This document shows positions 1 through 10,782 of a stretch of DNA of 64,000 nucleotides, piece by piece (within the stretch, counting starts at the first letter, position 1; every line of letters starts with the position of its first letter). The stretch comes from Coprinus comatus (Eukaryota; Basidiomycota; Agaricomycetes; Agaricales; Agaricaceae). The notes beneath the pieces were generated by a model. That model saw only the letters and a program-made list of their open reading frames with translations, was not told the DNA's origin and made no database searches. Made by a program: the position numbers and the translations under genes. The stretch is from the NCBI GenBank assembly GCA_034638255.1, contig JAWPGT010000104.1, positions 1-64,000 on the forward strand, given 5' to 3'.

Positions 1-1
1 C

Positions 2-2737
2 TCCCTTCTCAATGAATTATTCTTGACAGTGGGATACACTAACGAACGCGAAAGGGTAAATAAATTATGGTTTGGTCTCAGACCACAACTACAAAGTGCC
101 CTTTGGTTAAAATTGTTAAACCCTGATTCCGCATCTTATGAAGAAGTCTTACACGCTGCTGAAGTCCAAGAAATCGCCATGTCAGTACCACAATATCCCG
201 AATCTTCGAAGGACCGGGAATCGAACTTTCGTAGAGGTAACCATAATAAGGACTATAACTACTCCAAAAATAAATATCGAAATGACAATTCATTTCCGGG
301 GCACCGTTACCCCGACAAAAGGACTCCCAACCATGATCACAAATTCGATCGCCAACTTCGAGACAGGTACCCTGATCGAAGACATTCAAATTCCCACTCT
401 CAGGGCTTCCGAAATCGTAATAGCCCTCAAAACATGTTCAATGAGAATCGCCGATCCCATAATGTACATAATAAAAATTCCCAATCTAAGAAACTAAGCA
501 ACGAGGAAATGAATACACTCAGAGCAGAAGGCCGTTGCTTCCACTGTAAAGAAAGTGGACATATGTCCAAACAATGCCCTTCTAGAAATAATATGTATTC
601 TAAAGGAAAGCCTCCTGGTTTACATAATATTGAACTATCTTCAATAAAGAAAGTAGAGCATTTACAAGCCTTAGCAGACTCCACTGAGGGCTTTCACCAA
701 TTGGAGCTCGGTAATATAACTCGCCTTCCGATCACAAAACGGACTCCCAGAAACAAGAATAAGAAATACAACAAGAAACGAAATTTCCGTTTGCGAGAAA
801 AGGTAATCAAAAGGGAGAAACAATTCGAGTTTCAAATAGGACTCAGCGAGAGCCCTGAAGAGAAGCGTTTGAACAAACACCTAGAAAATTGGTGCCTCAG
901 CCTGGGAATAATAGCTGGACATAATTCTCCAATAAACAGTTTAAAGGAGATCCCTATAGAAAACATATACAACAATATGGCCACCTGGCAATGCTCGGAT
1001 TTGTTTGAGTACCAACAAAACAAAGGTAGTTTTAACTTAAAATCCAGATTCTCCGACCCACTACAAATAAAAGTGGTTTCATCCCTTTATTTTCATGACC
1101 CCTATTTTGAAGAAGAGAAAATTGATGGGAAACTGGACAAAGGTCTTGACCGCCCCCGATTTGATGTTTGGATCCCTTTTGATGATTATGAGATTGAAGA
1201 CCATCTGCACGAAATAAGCTATTCTTTAAGCTTTGAGGATGCCAAAAGTATGACCCCTTTAGCTATTGCTTTGAACCATGCCCAGAAGATATCCAAGGCA
1301 AAGAAATTGAACTTCACGGCTGGGTATAAGAAAAGTATGATAAACTACTCCAAGAAAGTAGAATGGCGAGATTATCGTGGGGCCTACCTCTCTTGGTATT
1401 TCAACGCCTTCTACAATATGAAATACAACGAAGGTGCTGATTTCATTTGGGATCGTAATCTCAGATTTAAAGTACAACGAAAAAACAAATGGCTATACTC
1501 CATAACAGATGTTACAACATGTAAATCCTTTAATTTCTGTACCTTACGATTCGAAATGAAGGAATTCGATCCACTCAGTTGGTTACACAAGAAAATACAT
1601 CATACCGAGAAGACCTTTTATGAACTCAACGAGTTCTGCACCTTCATCCGAATGTCTGAAGGACGATTGAACCACTACATGGATGAAACATTTGAGGAAG
1701 ACGAGTCTACCATCTTATGTTCAATTGGCTACCAAAATCTCGACTGTTCCCCTGACCTGGAGAACACTGACAATATAGTGCTGTGCACTCAACAGGTCCA
1801 AATGGGGACTTATGCACAATTACAGCGTAACGCTACCAGCAGACGACAGGTATCTCGTCACATCCCGAGACCCTTGGTAATCGTGGTCAACATTAATGAC
1901 CATCCATGCCGTGCCTTAATTGATTCAGGTTCGCTAGGAGACTTCATGTCTTCCAATCTAGCTCAACAACTACGGGTCGAAAAGGTTGAATTAGACAAAC
2001 CAGTGAACGTACAAATGGCAGTTCAAGGCTCCCGCTCCAAAGTCAATCATGGCACGAAAGCCATTCTAAACTATCAGAAAATTGTAGAAGAACGTTACTT
2101 TGATATCATTAACCTCTCCAATTATGACCTAATCCTTGGTACACCCTTTCTATATCAACATAAGGTGACCATGAGTTTACAACCCCCCGCCATAGTCATT
2201 GGCAGTGATGACTCCTTACCTATGAAAGGACCTCGGGTCACTACCCTAAGCTCTCGTAACATTGACATACTAGACAATGAGATATCTGAAATCCGCAACA
2301 AACTATTACTGTATGCCGATAAACTATGTATAGACCCATCAAACACCCCTTTACCCCCTTTACGAGACATCAATCACGATATCCCGCTCATAGATGAAAA
2401 CAAACAGTATTCTTGGCGTCCTTCTAAATGTCCGGATGCTCTAAGAGATCAATGGGCTATGAAGAAAAATTCATATATTAAAAGTGGTCGATGGATTTGT
2501 CGACCAGTCAGGAACGCAGTACCAATGCTACTCATACCTAAGCCAAGAAAAAATGGAGAACCTCCAAAATTACGTACCGTGATTGACCTTCGTGAGCGAA
2601 ACAAAAATACAAAAAAACTGTCATCTCCCCTACCTGAGATTGATGGGATTTTAAGGAGAGTAGCAAAAGCTAAATACATGTCTTCAATAGACTTAGCAGA
2701 TGCTTACTTAACAAGTGCGTGTGAACCCGCTACATGA
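2..2737 (+). pseudogene. Retrotransposon Gag-protease and N-terminal reverse transcriptase, 5'-partial, frameshifted at the end
   Basis: The frame is open from base 2, so the true start is upstream of the window. The first 60 residues look like a retrotransposon gag core (E-R-V-N-K-L-W-F-G-L pattern). A CX2CX4HX4C zinc knuckle (C-F-H-C...H...C) is encoded at about 535-577. The aspartic protease follows, with the D-S-G active site near 1921 and the flap-side I-L-G-T motif near 2133. Reverse transcriptase begins with K-P-R-K-N-G and the T-V-I-D-L-R motif at about 2575-2595. The frame fails just after the S-I-D-L-A-D-A-Y block, around 2708-2712, where one extra base in a T/A-rich run moves reverse transcriptase into the next frame. 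The several-hundred-residue stretch between knuckle and protease is not recognised. Confidence 0.9.
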
Positions 2738-5225
2738 ACATAGAACTGCTATGAATACTCCTGACGGGACTATGTTAAGCAGAGTCATGCAGCAGGGGGA
2801 CACCAATGCCTCGGCCACATTTCAGTTATTAATGTCTCACATTTTCTCACCTTACATCGGTGTCTTCCTCGAAGTCTATCTAGACGATTTGATCATTTAT
2901 TCCAACACTTTACAGGAACATATACAGAATGTGAAAACGGTCATTGATGTGCTCGAACGCGAAAAGTTTTATTTAAGTAAACACAAATTACACTTCCTGG
3001 AAAAGGAACTAAAAATATTGGGTCGGTTTGTAAGCAGAAATGGCATTAGAATGGACCCTGAGAAAGTCGACTCATTGACAAAGTGGAAAGTACCTACGAA
3101 CAGGGACCTACTACGAGGTTTCCTGGGTTCTGCTGGTTACCTCGCTGATGATATTGATCGAGTACGAATCCCAATGGGCATTCTACATGAATTGACCAGT
3201 GATGAAGTACCATATCGCTGGGAATACATACATCAACGGGCCTTTAATGAAATCAAGGCACAGGCTGATCGTTGCAAGGGACAATTTAGAAAACCCTTAA
3301 ACTACTCCAAAGATGCCGCCCCGATCAACGTAGTAACAGACGGCTGTCTCACTGGAATTGCTGGAGTCATTAGTCAAGGTACAGACTGGAAAAAAGCTGA
3401 AGTCGCTGCCTTTTTTTCGGCTAAATTAAATCCTGCCCAACAGAACTATCCCGTACATGAGATAGAACTCTTAGCGGGAGTGGAGACCATGATGAGACAT
3501 CGAGATCTCCTGTATGGCACCAAGTTCAGATGGTATACCGATCACAGAGGACTGATCCACCTTATGAAACAAAGAAACCTCTCCCCCCGACAAGCTCGGT
3601 GGATGGAGAAATTGGCTGAATTCGACTTCGAAGTAATATATGTACCAGGCACAGATAATATTCTTTCTGATGCTTTATCCCGCCTCTACTCAAATGAAGC
3701 AAAAGGAGTCGTACGCGGACGCGGGGAATATACCTACCATGACATAATAGATAATGATCACATGCCGAGTGAACTCATTACTATGCCATTAGTGGTTGGA
3801 TTGGAGGGCGTGACCACGCTCGCCAATAGTGAATTCTTTCTCGGTGGAATGACCACACGAGCACAAAACGGTATCAATAAAAAACAAATTAAATTTGGTG
3901 GCGAGTATGAACCTGCGCTAGAAAGTTCCCAAACCGATAGCTTTGTCCAGGAGGACGGGAATAGCAAGGTTAATGAACAAAGCGCTAACATACCCAAACC
4001 CCACACTAAGCTTACTATTAAAATACCTGCCAGAAAGAACAAAGACCTAAAGGAAAATGAAAACAATGAAAACCCATTCCTCACCTTCGTCAACAATGAT
4101 CACCATGGTTTAAACATCATGGATGAAATCAGGAATAAATATAGAGAAGATAAATGGTTCAACTCCATTTTGGACAAACCAAAAGAATATAAGAATTTCA
4201 AGATAGAAGATGGATTGATCTACTTAAAACAAGGAGTAAATGACATCCTATGTATACCTGACTTAAAGATCGGGAGTAGAAAAGTCAGAGAAATAATAAT
4301 AAACGAAGCTCATGCTATATTAGCTCACTTGGGCGCCAGAAAAACCACACTGTACCTACGAGACCAAGTATGGTGGAAAACTATGGTTAAAGACATACTA
4401 AAATTTTGTGAAACATGCAACACTTGTAAACGAACTAAACCAAATAACCAGAAACCGTACGGACTACTTAATCCACTACAAATACCTCATGAACCTTGGG
4501 AAAGCATAGGAATCGACTTTGTCGGACCTTTACCCTCCTCGGAAGACCGTAACTCATCCTATGATATGATAACCACAGTAATTGACCGACTCACCGGGAT
4601 GGTTCATCTGATTCCCAGTCGGCAAAACTACAATGCCAACCAAGTAGCCGAATTAGTCTTCTCCGAAATCTACCGACTTCACGGAATTCCCAAATCCATC
4701 GTAAGCGATCGAGATACCCTGTTCAATAGTGCCTTCTGGAGAAAACTAAATGAATTGATTGGAATCAAACTAAAAATGTCCAGTGCTTACCATCCAGAAT
4801 CGGACGGTGCAACTGAAAGAGCTAATAAAAGTCTTAACCAGATGCTGAGACAGTGTGTATCTCCAGACCAAAAGGACTGGGTATCTAAGCTACCAGCCAT
4901 TGAGTTTGCCATTAATTCCGCTACATCTGAAGTGACGGGGTTCTCACCCTTCATGCTGAATTATGGACGAACTCCCAAACCTATGATTTGGAATTCTCCT
5001 AAAAAGGCTGAATACCCTGGGATCAAAAACTTCTTAGTAAAAATGAAAGAAGCCGTCATGTCCGCCCATGACAGTATCCTCTCTCACCGTGTAAAAGAAA
5101 TCCGGAGTTCTAATAGGAAAAGACAACCCTCTCCTTTCAAGGAAAGCGACCTCGTATACATCTCTACTAAGAACATGTCCATCCCAAAAGGAATGGCTCG
5201 AAAATTATCTCTCCTAAATATGTAG
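2715..5225 (+). pseudogene. Retrotransposon Pol: C-terminal reverse transcriptase, RNase H and integrase
   Basis: This is the continuation of Pol in a second frame. Reverse transcriptase shows the Y-L-D-D catalytic box at about 2875-2886. RNase H shows T-D-G near 3335, H-E-I-E near 3458 and T-D-H-R near 3540. Integrase has an H-x3-H / C-x2-C zinc domain at about 4311-4426. All three members of the D,D-35-E triad are visible: G-I-D-F near 4515, V-S-D-R-D near 4710 and the E of S-D-G-A-T-E-R near 4815. A GTG codon opens the annotated frame, but it is only the first codon after the frameshift, not a true start. The frame ends at a TAG created by a second one-base shift near 5205-5212. Confidence 0.9.
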
Positions 5226-6799
5226 GACCCTACCCAATAGTTAAAGACTACGGTAACAACTCCTATAAAATAGGGCTGTCCAAAGAACTTTACAAACGAG
5301 GAATCCATGACACCTTTCACTCCTCAAACTTGCGAATACATATTCCCAATGATGACAGATTGTTCCCTGGTCGCTCTGACAATCAAATATGGGACACTGA
5401 GGAGCAAGGTCAAGAATGGGCCGTGGATAAAATAATGAAACACACCGGATCGGGAAGAACAGCCTCCTTTCAAATTCTCTGGAAGTCTGGGGACAAAACC
5501 TGGTTACCCTTCAATTTAATCGACCATCTAGTCGCCTTAGAACAATACCTAGAGCTTCTAGGCATTTCCAACATCGACGATCTGAGGATGAAAGAAAACG
5601 AAGAAAATGGAGAAGATTTACGGATAGTCAACGGATTACAACTGTTCCAAATCGACATAGCCTCATGCTGGTATATAAGCTGCAACTACGAGGACGACTC
5701 CAGCATTAAATCCTTCATTCTCAACATGTCTAACAACATCCCTCAGTACTCCCCTCGTACCCTTACCTCGGCTGTCGGTCGTATTCATTTCGCTACCATC
5801 AACATCCCGTTGCCTTTAATCGACGTACAACACCCCATCCTCTGGCGTATATTCCACCCCACCGTCAAGGTTGGTAACGACCACCTCATTCATCCTGCCC
5901 AATTTCGTCACCATCTCATATTCGACGCCTCGATCCGCAATGGTCATGCACTCACTAACGGCTGGGCTGAACCTGCTGGCTATAAGGAGTTCGCATCCTG
6001 GTTTAACCACCAATCCATACCGTTCAAAATGCACGAATGGATTACCTCCTCGACTGGATCTTCCGCTTGGGGCTTACCCGCTGGTGGGACTCCCATCCCT
6101 CGAGGAGCCATTGACCTCCAAGAGTACGCAAGGTCAATCCCCATAGAAGTAGACCCCTCTCTATTGGATTTGAACCTGATCAATAGAAATGGTCAAGCGA
6201 TCAGGGACAACATCCTCGGGATCACCGGTCACTTACTATATACCACCCTTGGCAACCATCACAACAATCACCCTTATCGAGGCGGGCTGAGCAGAGGCCG
6301 TGGTGGAGGAAATAGTAGCCGAGGAAGAGGAGGATACAGAAGTAGAGGGGGACATAGTGGCGGGAATTCTCAGGTCTACAATAATCAGGGCGAGTATTAT
6401 TCTAATCCTCAAATTCAACCCATTCCCCCCACTCCAACCATTACTCACTACGCCGACGACGTCGTAATCAATGGCATGGTAATCCCGCGTTCATCCTTGA
6501 CCAATCCCACCGTTGGTTCTTCTCCTAACCCCAATACGACAATCATCCCCTCTACCCATGATGACACTACTTCCACTACATCGTCTTCGGCATCTGAACC
6601 GACTCCTCCCCCTCCTTTGATCGAGTTCGAGAACTCGGTACCTTCGACATCTAAGCCCAAGAGCAAAGGAAAAGAGGAAACTCGCTCTTCCAAGAAAGGA
6701 AAGCAGATCACCAAAACTGACGCGAGTTCGACTCCAGCCGATGACGAACTCATTGATTATGACACTGAGATGGAAGACCCCGATGGAAAATCCAAGTAA
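5210..6799 (+). pseudogene. Retrotransposon integrase C-terminus, chromodomain and long Arg/Gly-rich extension
   Basis: This third frame resumes Pol after the shift near 5207 (P-K-Y-V-G-P-Y motif, the SH3-like integrase tail). A chromodomain follows at about 5415-5565, with the aromatic W-K-S-G-D-K-T-W-L-P core. In related elements such domains target integration to modified chromatin. About 400 further residues do not belong to standard Pol. They include a region with conserved-looking W and H residues, then an RG/RGG-rich segment encoded at about 6275-6365, and a Ser/Thr/Pro-rich, Lys-rich tail. The stop at 6797-6799 lies only 34 bp before the LTR. The extension could be a separate late protein, but no start or stop separates it from Pol. 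Confidence 0.82.
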
Positions 6800-6833
6800 C
6801 GGTACACATTCTCTAGAATGTACGGAGGGCGTA

Positions 6834-7149
6834 TGTGGCGGTCTGGAACCTTCCTTCGTTCTCCTCTCTTTACTGTACATTCTCTCGAACGGTCTCCTCT
6901 AATCTAGAACTATACTTTCATTCTTACCCCACTCATTCCATTATTAAAACTTATCTACATTCCTTACATTTCATATCCTCCGGTTTACTTTTATTCCTAC
7001 ACTCTCTACTCCTATTTTCTACAGCATATAAAGACCACCCGAATGTACTAGAGTACTCAGCTTCTTTGGAATCGATAGAACTTAACGCTCTCTTCGGTTC
7101 TATAAGACTCGTGTGACTCGACCTAACATCTAGTTACTCGAACGTCACA
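6834..7149 (+). repeat. 3' long terminal repeat of the Ty3/gypsy element
   Basis: The boundaries are set by the short inverted ends TGTGGCGGTC (start) and GAACGTCACA (end), giving a 316-bp LTR that begins TG and ends CA. A purine-rich tract (CGGAGGGCG) lies just before it and fits a polypurine tract. The LTR contains a TATA box at 7027-7032. CTATG follows immediately and is the candidate 5-bp target duplication; its partner lies outside the window. Confidence 0.8.
7027..7032 (+). promoter_or_regulatory. TATA box inside the LTR
   Basis: TATAAA lies in the distal half of the LTR, about 120 bp before its end. This is a usual position for the U3 promoter that drives retrotransposon transcription. 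Inferred from position and consensus only. Confidence 0.5.
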
Positions 7150-7210
7150 CTATGCTGATGGCACACAGCTTGGTTAAGCTCGAGTAATTACAAAGTGTGA
7201 ACCGACTCAC

Positions 7211-8300
7211 CCGAGAGGCATATCAAAAGAATCCCCAACAGATGTAGTGTTCACATCGAAGGAGCGAAAAAAGTTGCCATCCACAAAAAGTTCAGCTCTT
7301 CCTGCGTCAATGATGTTTTGAGTACTGTTTGTGATGATGGCCTGATTCCATGAGCACTACGATCACAGGCACAGATATTTCACAATACCTTCATTTGCAC
7401 TTCGGGATCATCACTGAACATATAGGTCCATTTGAAAGCTGTTGATGGTCCATCTCGGCACCTCACTGTTACTTTCTTCAATCGAGAGGTAATGGTGTGT
7501 TTGCCCTCAACAGTAAGCTGCCTCAGAGTGGATCGTCTAGCCAAGAGTTCTCTTTTAATACATGTATTCTGAAGGCTGATGTCAATGTTGGTCCATGTCT
7601 ATAAAATGATAAAACATCATGCATTGAGATTAGTTAGTATGCGGCCATCCCAACATTTGTGCACACTACCTCCCCGGTGTCATTTGAGATTATCGCTTGA
7701 TAAGTAAAACAGCATTTCGGCTCGATGTCATCATCAAAACCTGTGTCGATAGCTACACTGTAGTGAGGTTTCCACTTTATTCTGCCTGGAACATCTTTTG
7801 GTGTCAGAATATTCACATATCCATATCACTTATCAGTACTACTTCAGTATAGCAGGCGCCATCACTATAGACGTACTGAAGATTAAATAAAGTGGAAATT
7901 TTCCACAGTTAGTTGTGGTGAGATGAAAGGTAACTGCTGGGAACTCGGTATACTGTACCATCCATTTGCAGGACGAGAACAATATGTCGGAAAGATGAAT
8001 ATTCCTATCCTTTTCAATCCTATAGAATACAGTATAAGAGCATAAAGTTCCTGCTTATATACTAATCATATGGACGTACCTGAGACTTTTCGAGAATGCA
8101 TCCAATTGTTTTTCCAGAGGGTAATTCCCCAGCGGAATATCTGCGCAGATTGTGACTTGAGTTGTGCCTGCTGCTAGTTCCAGTTCAAAAAGTCGTTTGA
8201 TAACTGCCCCATCGAGATAGGCAGTAACAGAAGTAACCCGACTGTTAGTGGATGCACCAAATTCAATCTTATGGAGAGTGTCGGTATTATTTGTATCCAT
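7211..8300 (-). pseudogene. DUF4140/DUF4139 (mucoidy inhibitor A-like) gene A, last exon separated by the retrotransposon
   Basis: Five exons can be read, 8300-8080, 8019-7877, 7785-7670, 7598-7389 and 7341-7211, with consistent phases and GT...AG ends. They encode a DUF4140-like N-terminus (V-T-S-V-T-A-Y-L-D-G-A) and the DUF4139 core (W-K-P-H-Y-S-V-A-I-D..., D-T-G-E-T-W). Each exon matches an exon of the intact paralogue at 9002-10402 in order, phase and near length. The paralogue's sixth exon, encoding the C-terminal ~97 residues, is missing here. The fifth exon ends in a normal GTGAGT donor, and 57 bp further on the sequence runs into the retrotransposon LTR. If the donor were not used, the frame would end at the TGA within it. 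The lost exon probably lies upstream of base 1, beyond the 5' LTR. Confidence 0.75.
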
Positions 8301-9001
8301 GATCAGTTATCAGGGAGAAATCAGTGGCAAGTACAGTGGTGTGTTGAGAAGAGCCGTTTTTTTGTGTGCTGAAAAGGGCAGACATATTCTCAGGACCCAG
8401 ACACCGATTTGCGTATCGATTGTGACCTATTTTTATTCATTAGGATCAGCTAGGAAGTAGGTCTAACCAATCAATGAAATACTAAATACCAACACTATTT
8501 CAACATTTACTGAGGACTAGCTAGTAAAATTATTGTCCGTCAAACACATCGATTTCTTTGTTCAATTACAATGGGTTAGATGTCCGTATTGAACATATGA
8601 ACTACCACTAGTTACTACGTAAGAAGTGGCTGTACATTGATTAATTGATGTGTCCAGCTTCAAGTTAAGCTGAGCTTTATGTGGAGAACCAGCGCCTGAC
8701 TACGAGCATAATTCCATGGTACTATTAGTATATATAGCAGTGTCAAAATGACTAGGTGGGTTTGGTTCCATGGTGTAAACATTATTTTTAACATTGTCCA
8801 GTCACTTGGCAGTGATTATTATATAGTAACTGCTCTTGTTTTCCAACAACGTCATACCAGTCACCCAACCTCAAAGGCTCAAGGCTCAAGCACTCAAGCT
8901 TGGCCTTTTTATTAAATTTATCCTATTTCTTCTCATGGGCTAGTAATATTGACATAACAATGGCATACAAGAAAACAACACACGAATGGATCATCGTTTA
9001 T
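8301..9001. other. Intergenic, spacer between the two tandem DUF4139 paralogues
   Basis: No coding potential was seen on either strand. It holds the presumed promoter of gene A and the 3' end of gene B. AT-rich, with scattered short ATATA tracts. Confidence 0.5.
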
Positions 9002-10402
9002 TCATGGATAGCGCAGTTTTAATGCTGCATGTGGGACAATATAGCACACCCACACAAACCGTCCAGGGCTCCCCCTTTTAGTTACAAGACAGTCCTTGGG
9101 GACATACTCTGTTATCTCTTCAATTTGTTCTGTATCATGTTTCCTATGCTTGGAAAAACGGGACTCGTAAACCTCAATCGGGCCAACTAGGAAATTTTCT
9201 CTTGTGTTGGAGATTACGATACCGATATAATCATTGAAGCCCTTCCACTTAGTCAACCGAATTGTTGGGTCAATGCTGATCCATTCAGTATGACTCAAGT
9301 CAGTTCAAGTTTTGAAATCAAGTATGAACTGAGTACTCACCCGAGAGGAATATCAAAAGAATCCCCAACAGATGTTTTCATCACCTGAAAGAAGCGAGAA
9401 AAGTTCCCGTCTATGAGAAGTTCAGCTTCTCCTGCATCAATGATGTTTTCAGTATCATTTGTGATGATGACCTGATTCCATGAGCACTATGATCACATGC
9501 ACGAATATTTCACAATACCTTCATTTCTACTTCAGGATCACCACTGAATATATAGGTCCATTTGAAAGCTGTTGACGGTCCATCTTGGCGCCTCACTGTT
9601 ACTTTATCTTCAGAATGAGAGGCAATGGTGTGTTTGCCCTCAACAGTAAGTTGCCTCAGATTGGATTGTCTAGCCAAGAGTTCTCTTTCAATATATGTAT
9701 TCTGAAGGCTGATGTCAATGTTGGTCCATGTCTATAAATTAACATGCATCGGAGGTTAGTATTATGCAAGAATGCCAACATCTATATGCATTACCTCTCG
9801 TGTGTTGTTTGTGATTGTGGCTTGATAGGTAAAAGAGCACTTCTGTTCGATGTTATCATCAAAGCCTGTATCGATGGCTATATTGTAGTACGGCCTCCAT
9901 GTTACATTGCCTGTGACATCTTTTAAGGGCCAAAGTGTAGAATATTTAAGTTATATATGTGGTATATCAGTACTTGTGATGATAGTGGACATACTATAGA
10001 TTAAATGAAGCGGAAATTTTCCACCATTGGTGGTGGTAAGCTGGAAGGTAACTTTTGGGAACTTGGGCCAGGCCTCCGAATTTGCAACAATTGATATGCC
10101 AGAAAGATCAATACTCCTACCCTTTTCAATCCTGTGGGACATCTAGTTAGTATACATATAAATATTAAACTGACCGACCGAGCCTACCTTAGGCATTCTG
10201 AGAGTTTACTTGCACTGACGCCGGACCCCTGTGGAAAGTCTGCCAGGAGAATAACTTTGGTTATGCCTGCTTCCAGTCTTAAATCAAAACGCCTTTTGAT
10301 AACTGCGCCATCGAGATAGATGGTAACAGAGGTAACCATACTATCCCTGGATATATTAAGGGGTCCAATGGTATGGAGAGGGTTGGTACTATTGGTATTC
10401 AT
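9002..10402 (-). CDS. DUF4140/DUF4139 (mucoidy inhibitor A-like) gene B, short form, intact
   Basis: Six exons, 10402-10188, 10131-9995, 9910-9795, 9731-9519, 9471-9341 and 9293-9002, join in phase to 1104 nt, or 367 residues. Residues 1-70 resemble DUF4140 (M-V-T-S-V-T-I-Y-L-D-G-A-V). The rest resembles the DUF4139 beta-rich domain (W-R-P-Y-Y-N-I-A-I-D, N-N-T-R-E-T-W, then D-A-G-E-A-E-L-L-I-D-G and I-P-L-G). Unlike the genes at 35.6-43.8 kb, it lacks the coiled coil between the domains and has no low-complexity linker. The family takes its name from a bacterial mucoidy inhibitor; its molecular function in fungi is not established. No signal peptide or membrane segment is evident. Family call confident, function unknown. 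Confidence 0.72.
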
Positions 10403-10782
10403 GATCAGTTATCAAGAACGATCGACGACAAGTACGGTGGTGCCAGTGTGTTGAAAAGAGCTGATTTGAGTGTGTCGAAAAGGGCAGAGAGGCACGCTCT
10501 CAAGCGCCAATCTGTGTGTCAACCAACAGCCTGATTTGGACTTGTGCGAAGCTCATGATATGTAGTGCGAATGTTTCTCAAGAATAGCACCCAAGGATTA
10601 TCTAACTCGTACTTAGTGGCAAAGTTGTCACAGGCTTATGTATAGTAAAAGAAGGTCAGATTCGTCAGTTACGCCGTCAGGAGGATTACTTTAATACATT
10701 CTAGAAAATCATACTAGTGGAGTGTTTCCATTTCCATTCTTAGCAAATCTGTCTGTGAAATCCTTGTGATCTCCCGCATATA
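10403..10782. other. Intergenic between gene B start and G-alpha stop
   Basis: 380 bp with no coding signal. It must hold the promoter of gene B and the 3' end of the G-alpha gene; both are on the minus strand. No clear TATA box. Confidence 0.5.

Larger units (their letters stand above)
1..7149 (+). mobile_element. Ty3/gypsy (chromodomain) LTR retrotransposon, 5' end outside window, degenerate
   Basis: The domain order is gag with a CCHC zinc knuckle, aspartic protease, reverse transcriptase, RNase H, integrase, chromodomain, a long C-terminal extension and a 3' LTR. This order is that of Ty3/gypsy chromoviruses of fungi. The coding region lies in three frames because of two single-base shifts, near 2710 and near 5207, so the copy cannot make an intact Pol as read. 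Catalytic motifs are otherwise present, so decay is recent or only slight. The 5' LTR and the start of gag lie before base 1. The element lies head to head against the truncated minus-strand gene at 7211-8300. Confidence 0.93.

Noticed and set aside
2700..2740. Programmed ribosomal frameshift in the retrotransposon
   Set aside because: Programmed shifts in such elements sit between gag and pol. This one cuts the middle of the reverse transcriptase core, and a second shift of the other sense follows, so mutation or sequence error is more likely.
5330..6799. Independent host gene downstream of Pol
   Set aside because: The frame begins inside the integrase tail and chromodomain and ends 34 bp before the LTR, so it belongs to the element.
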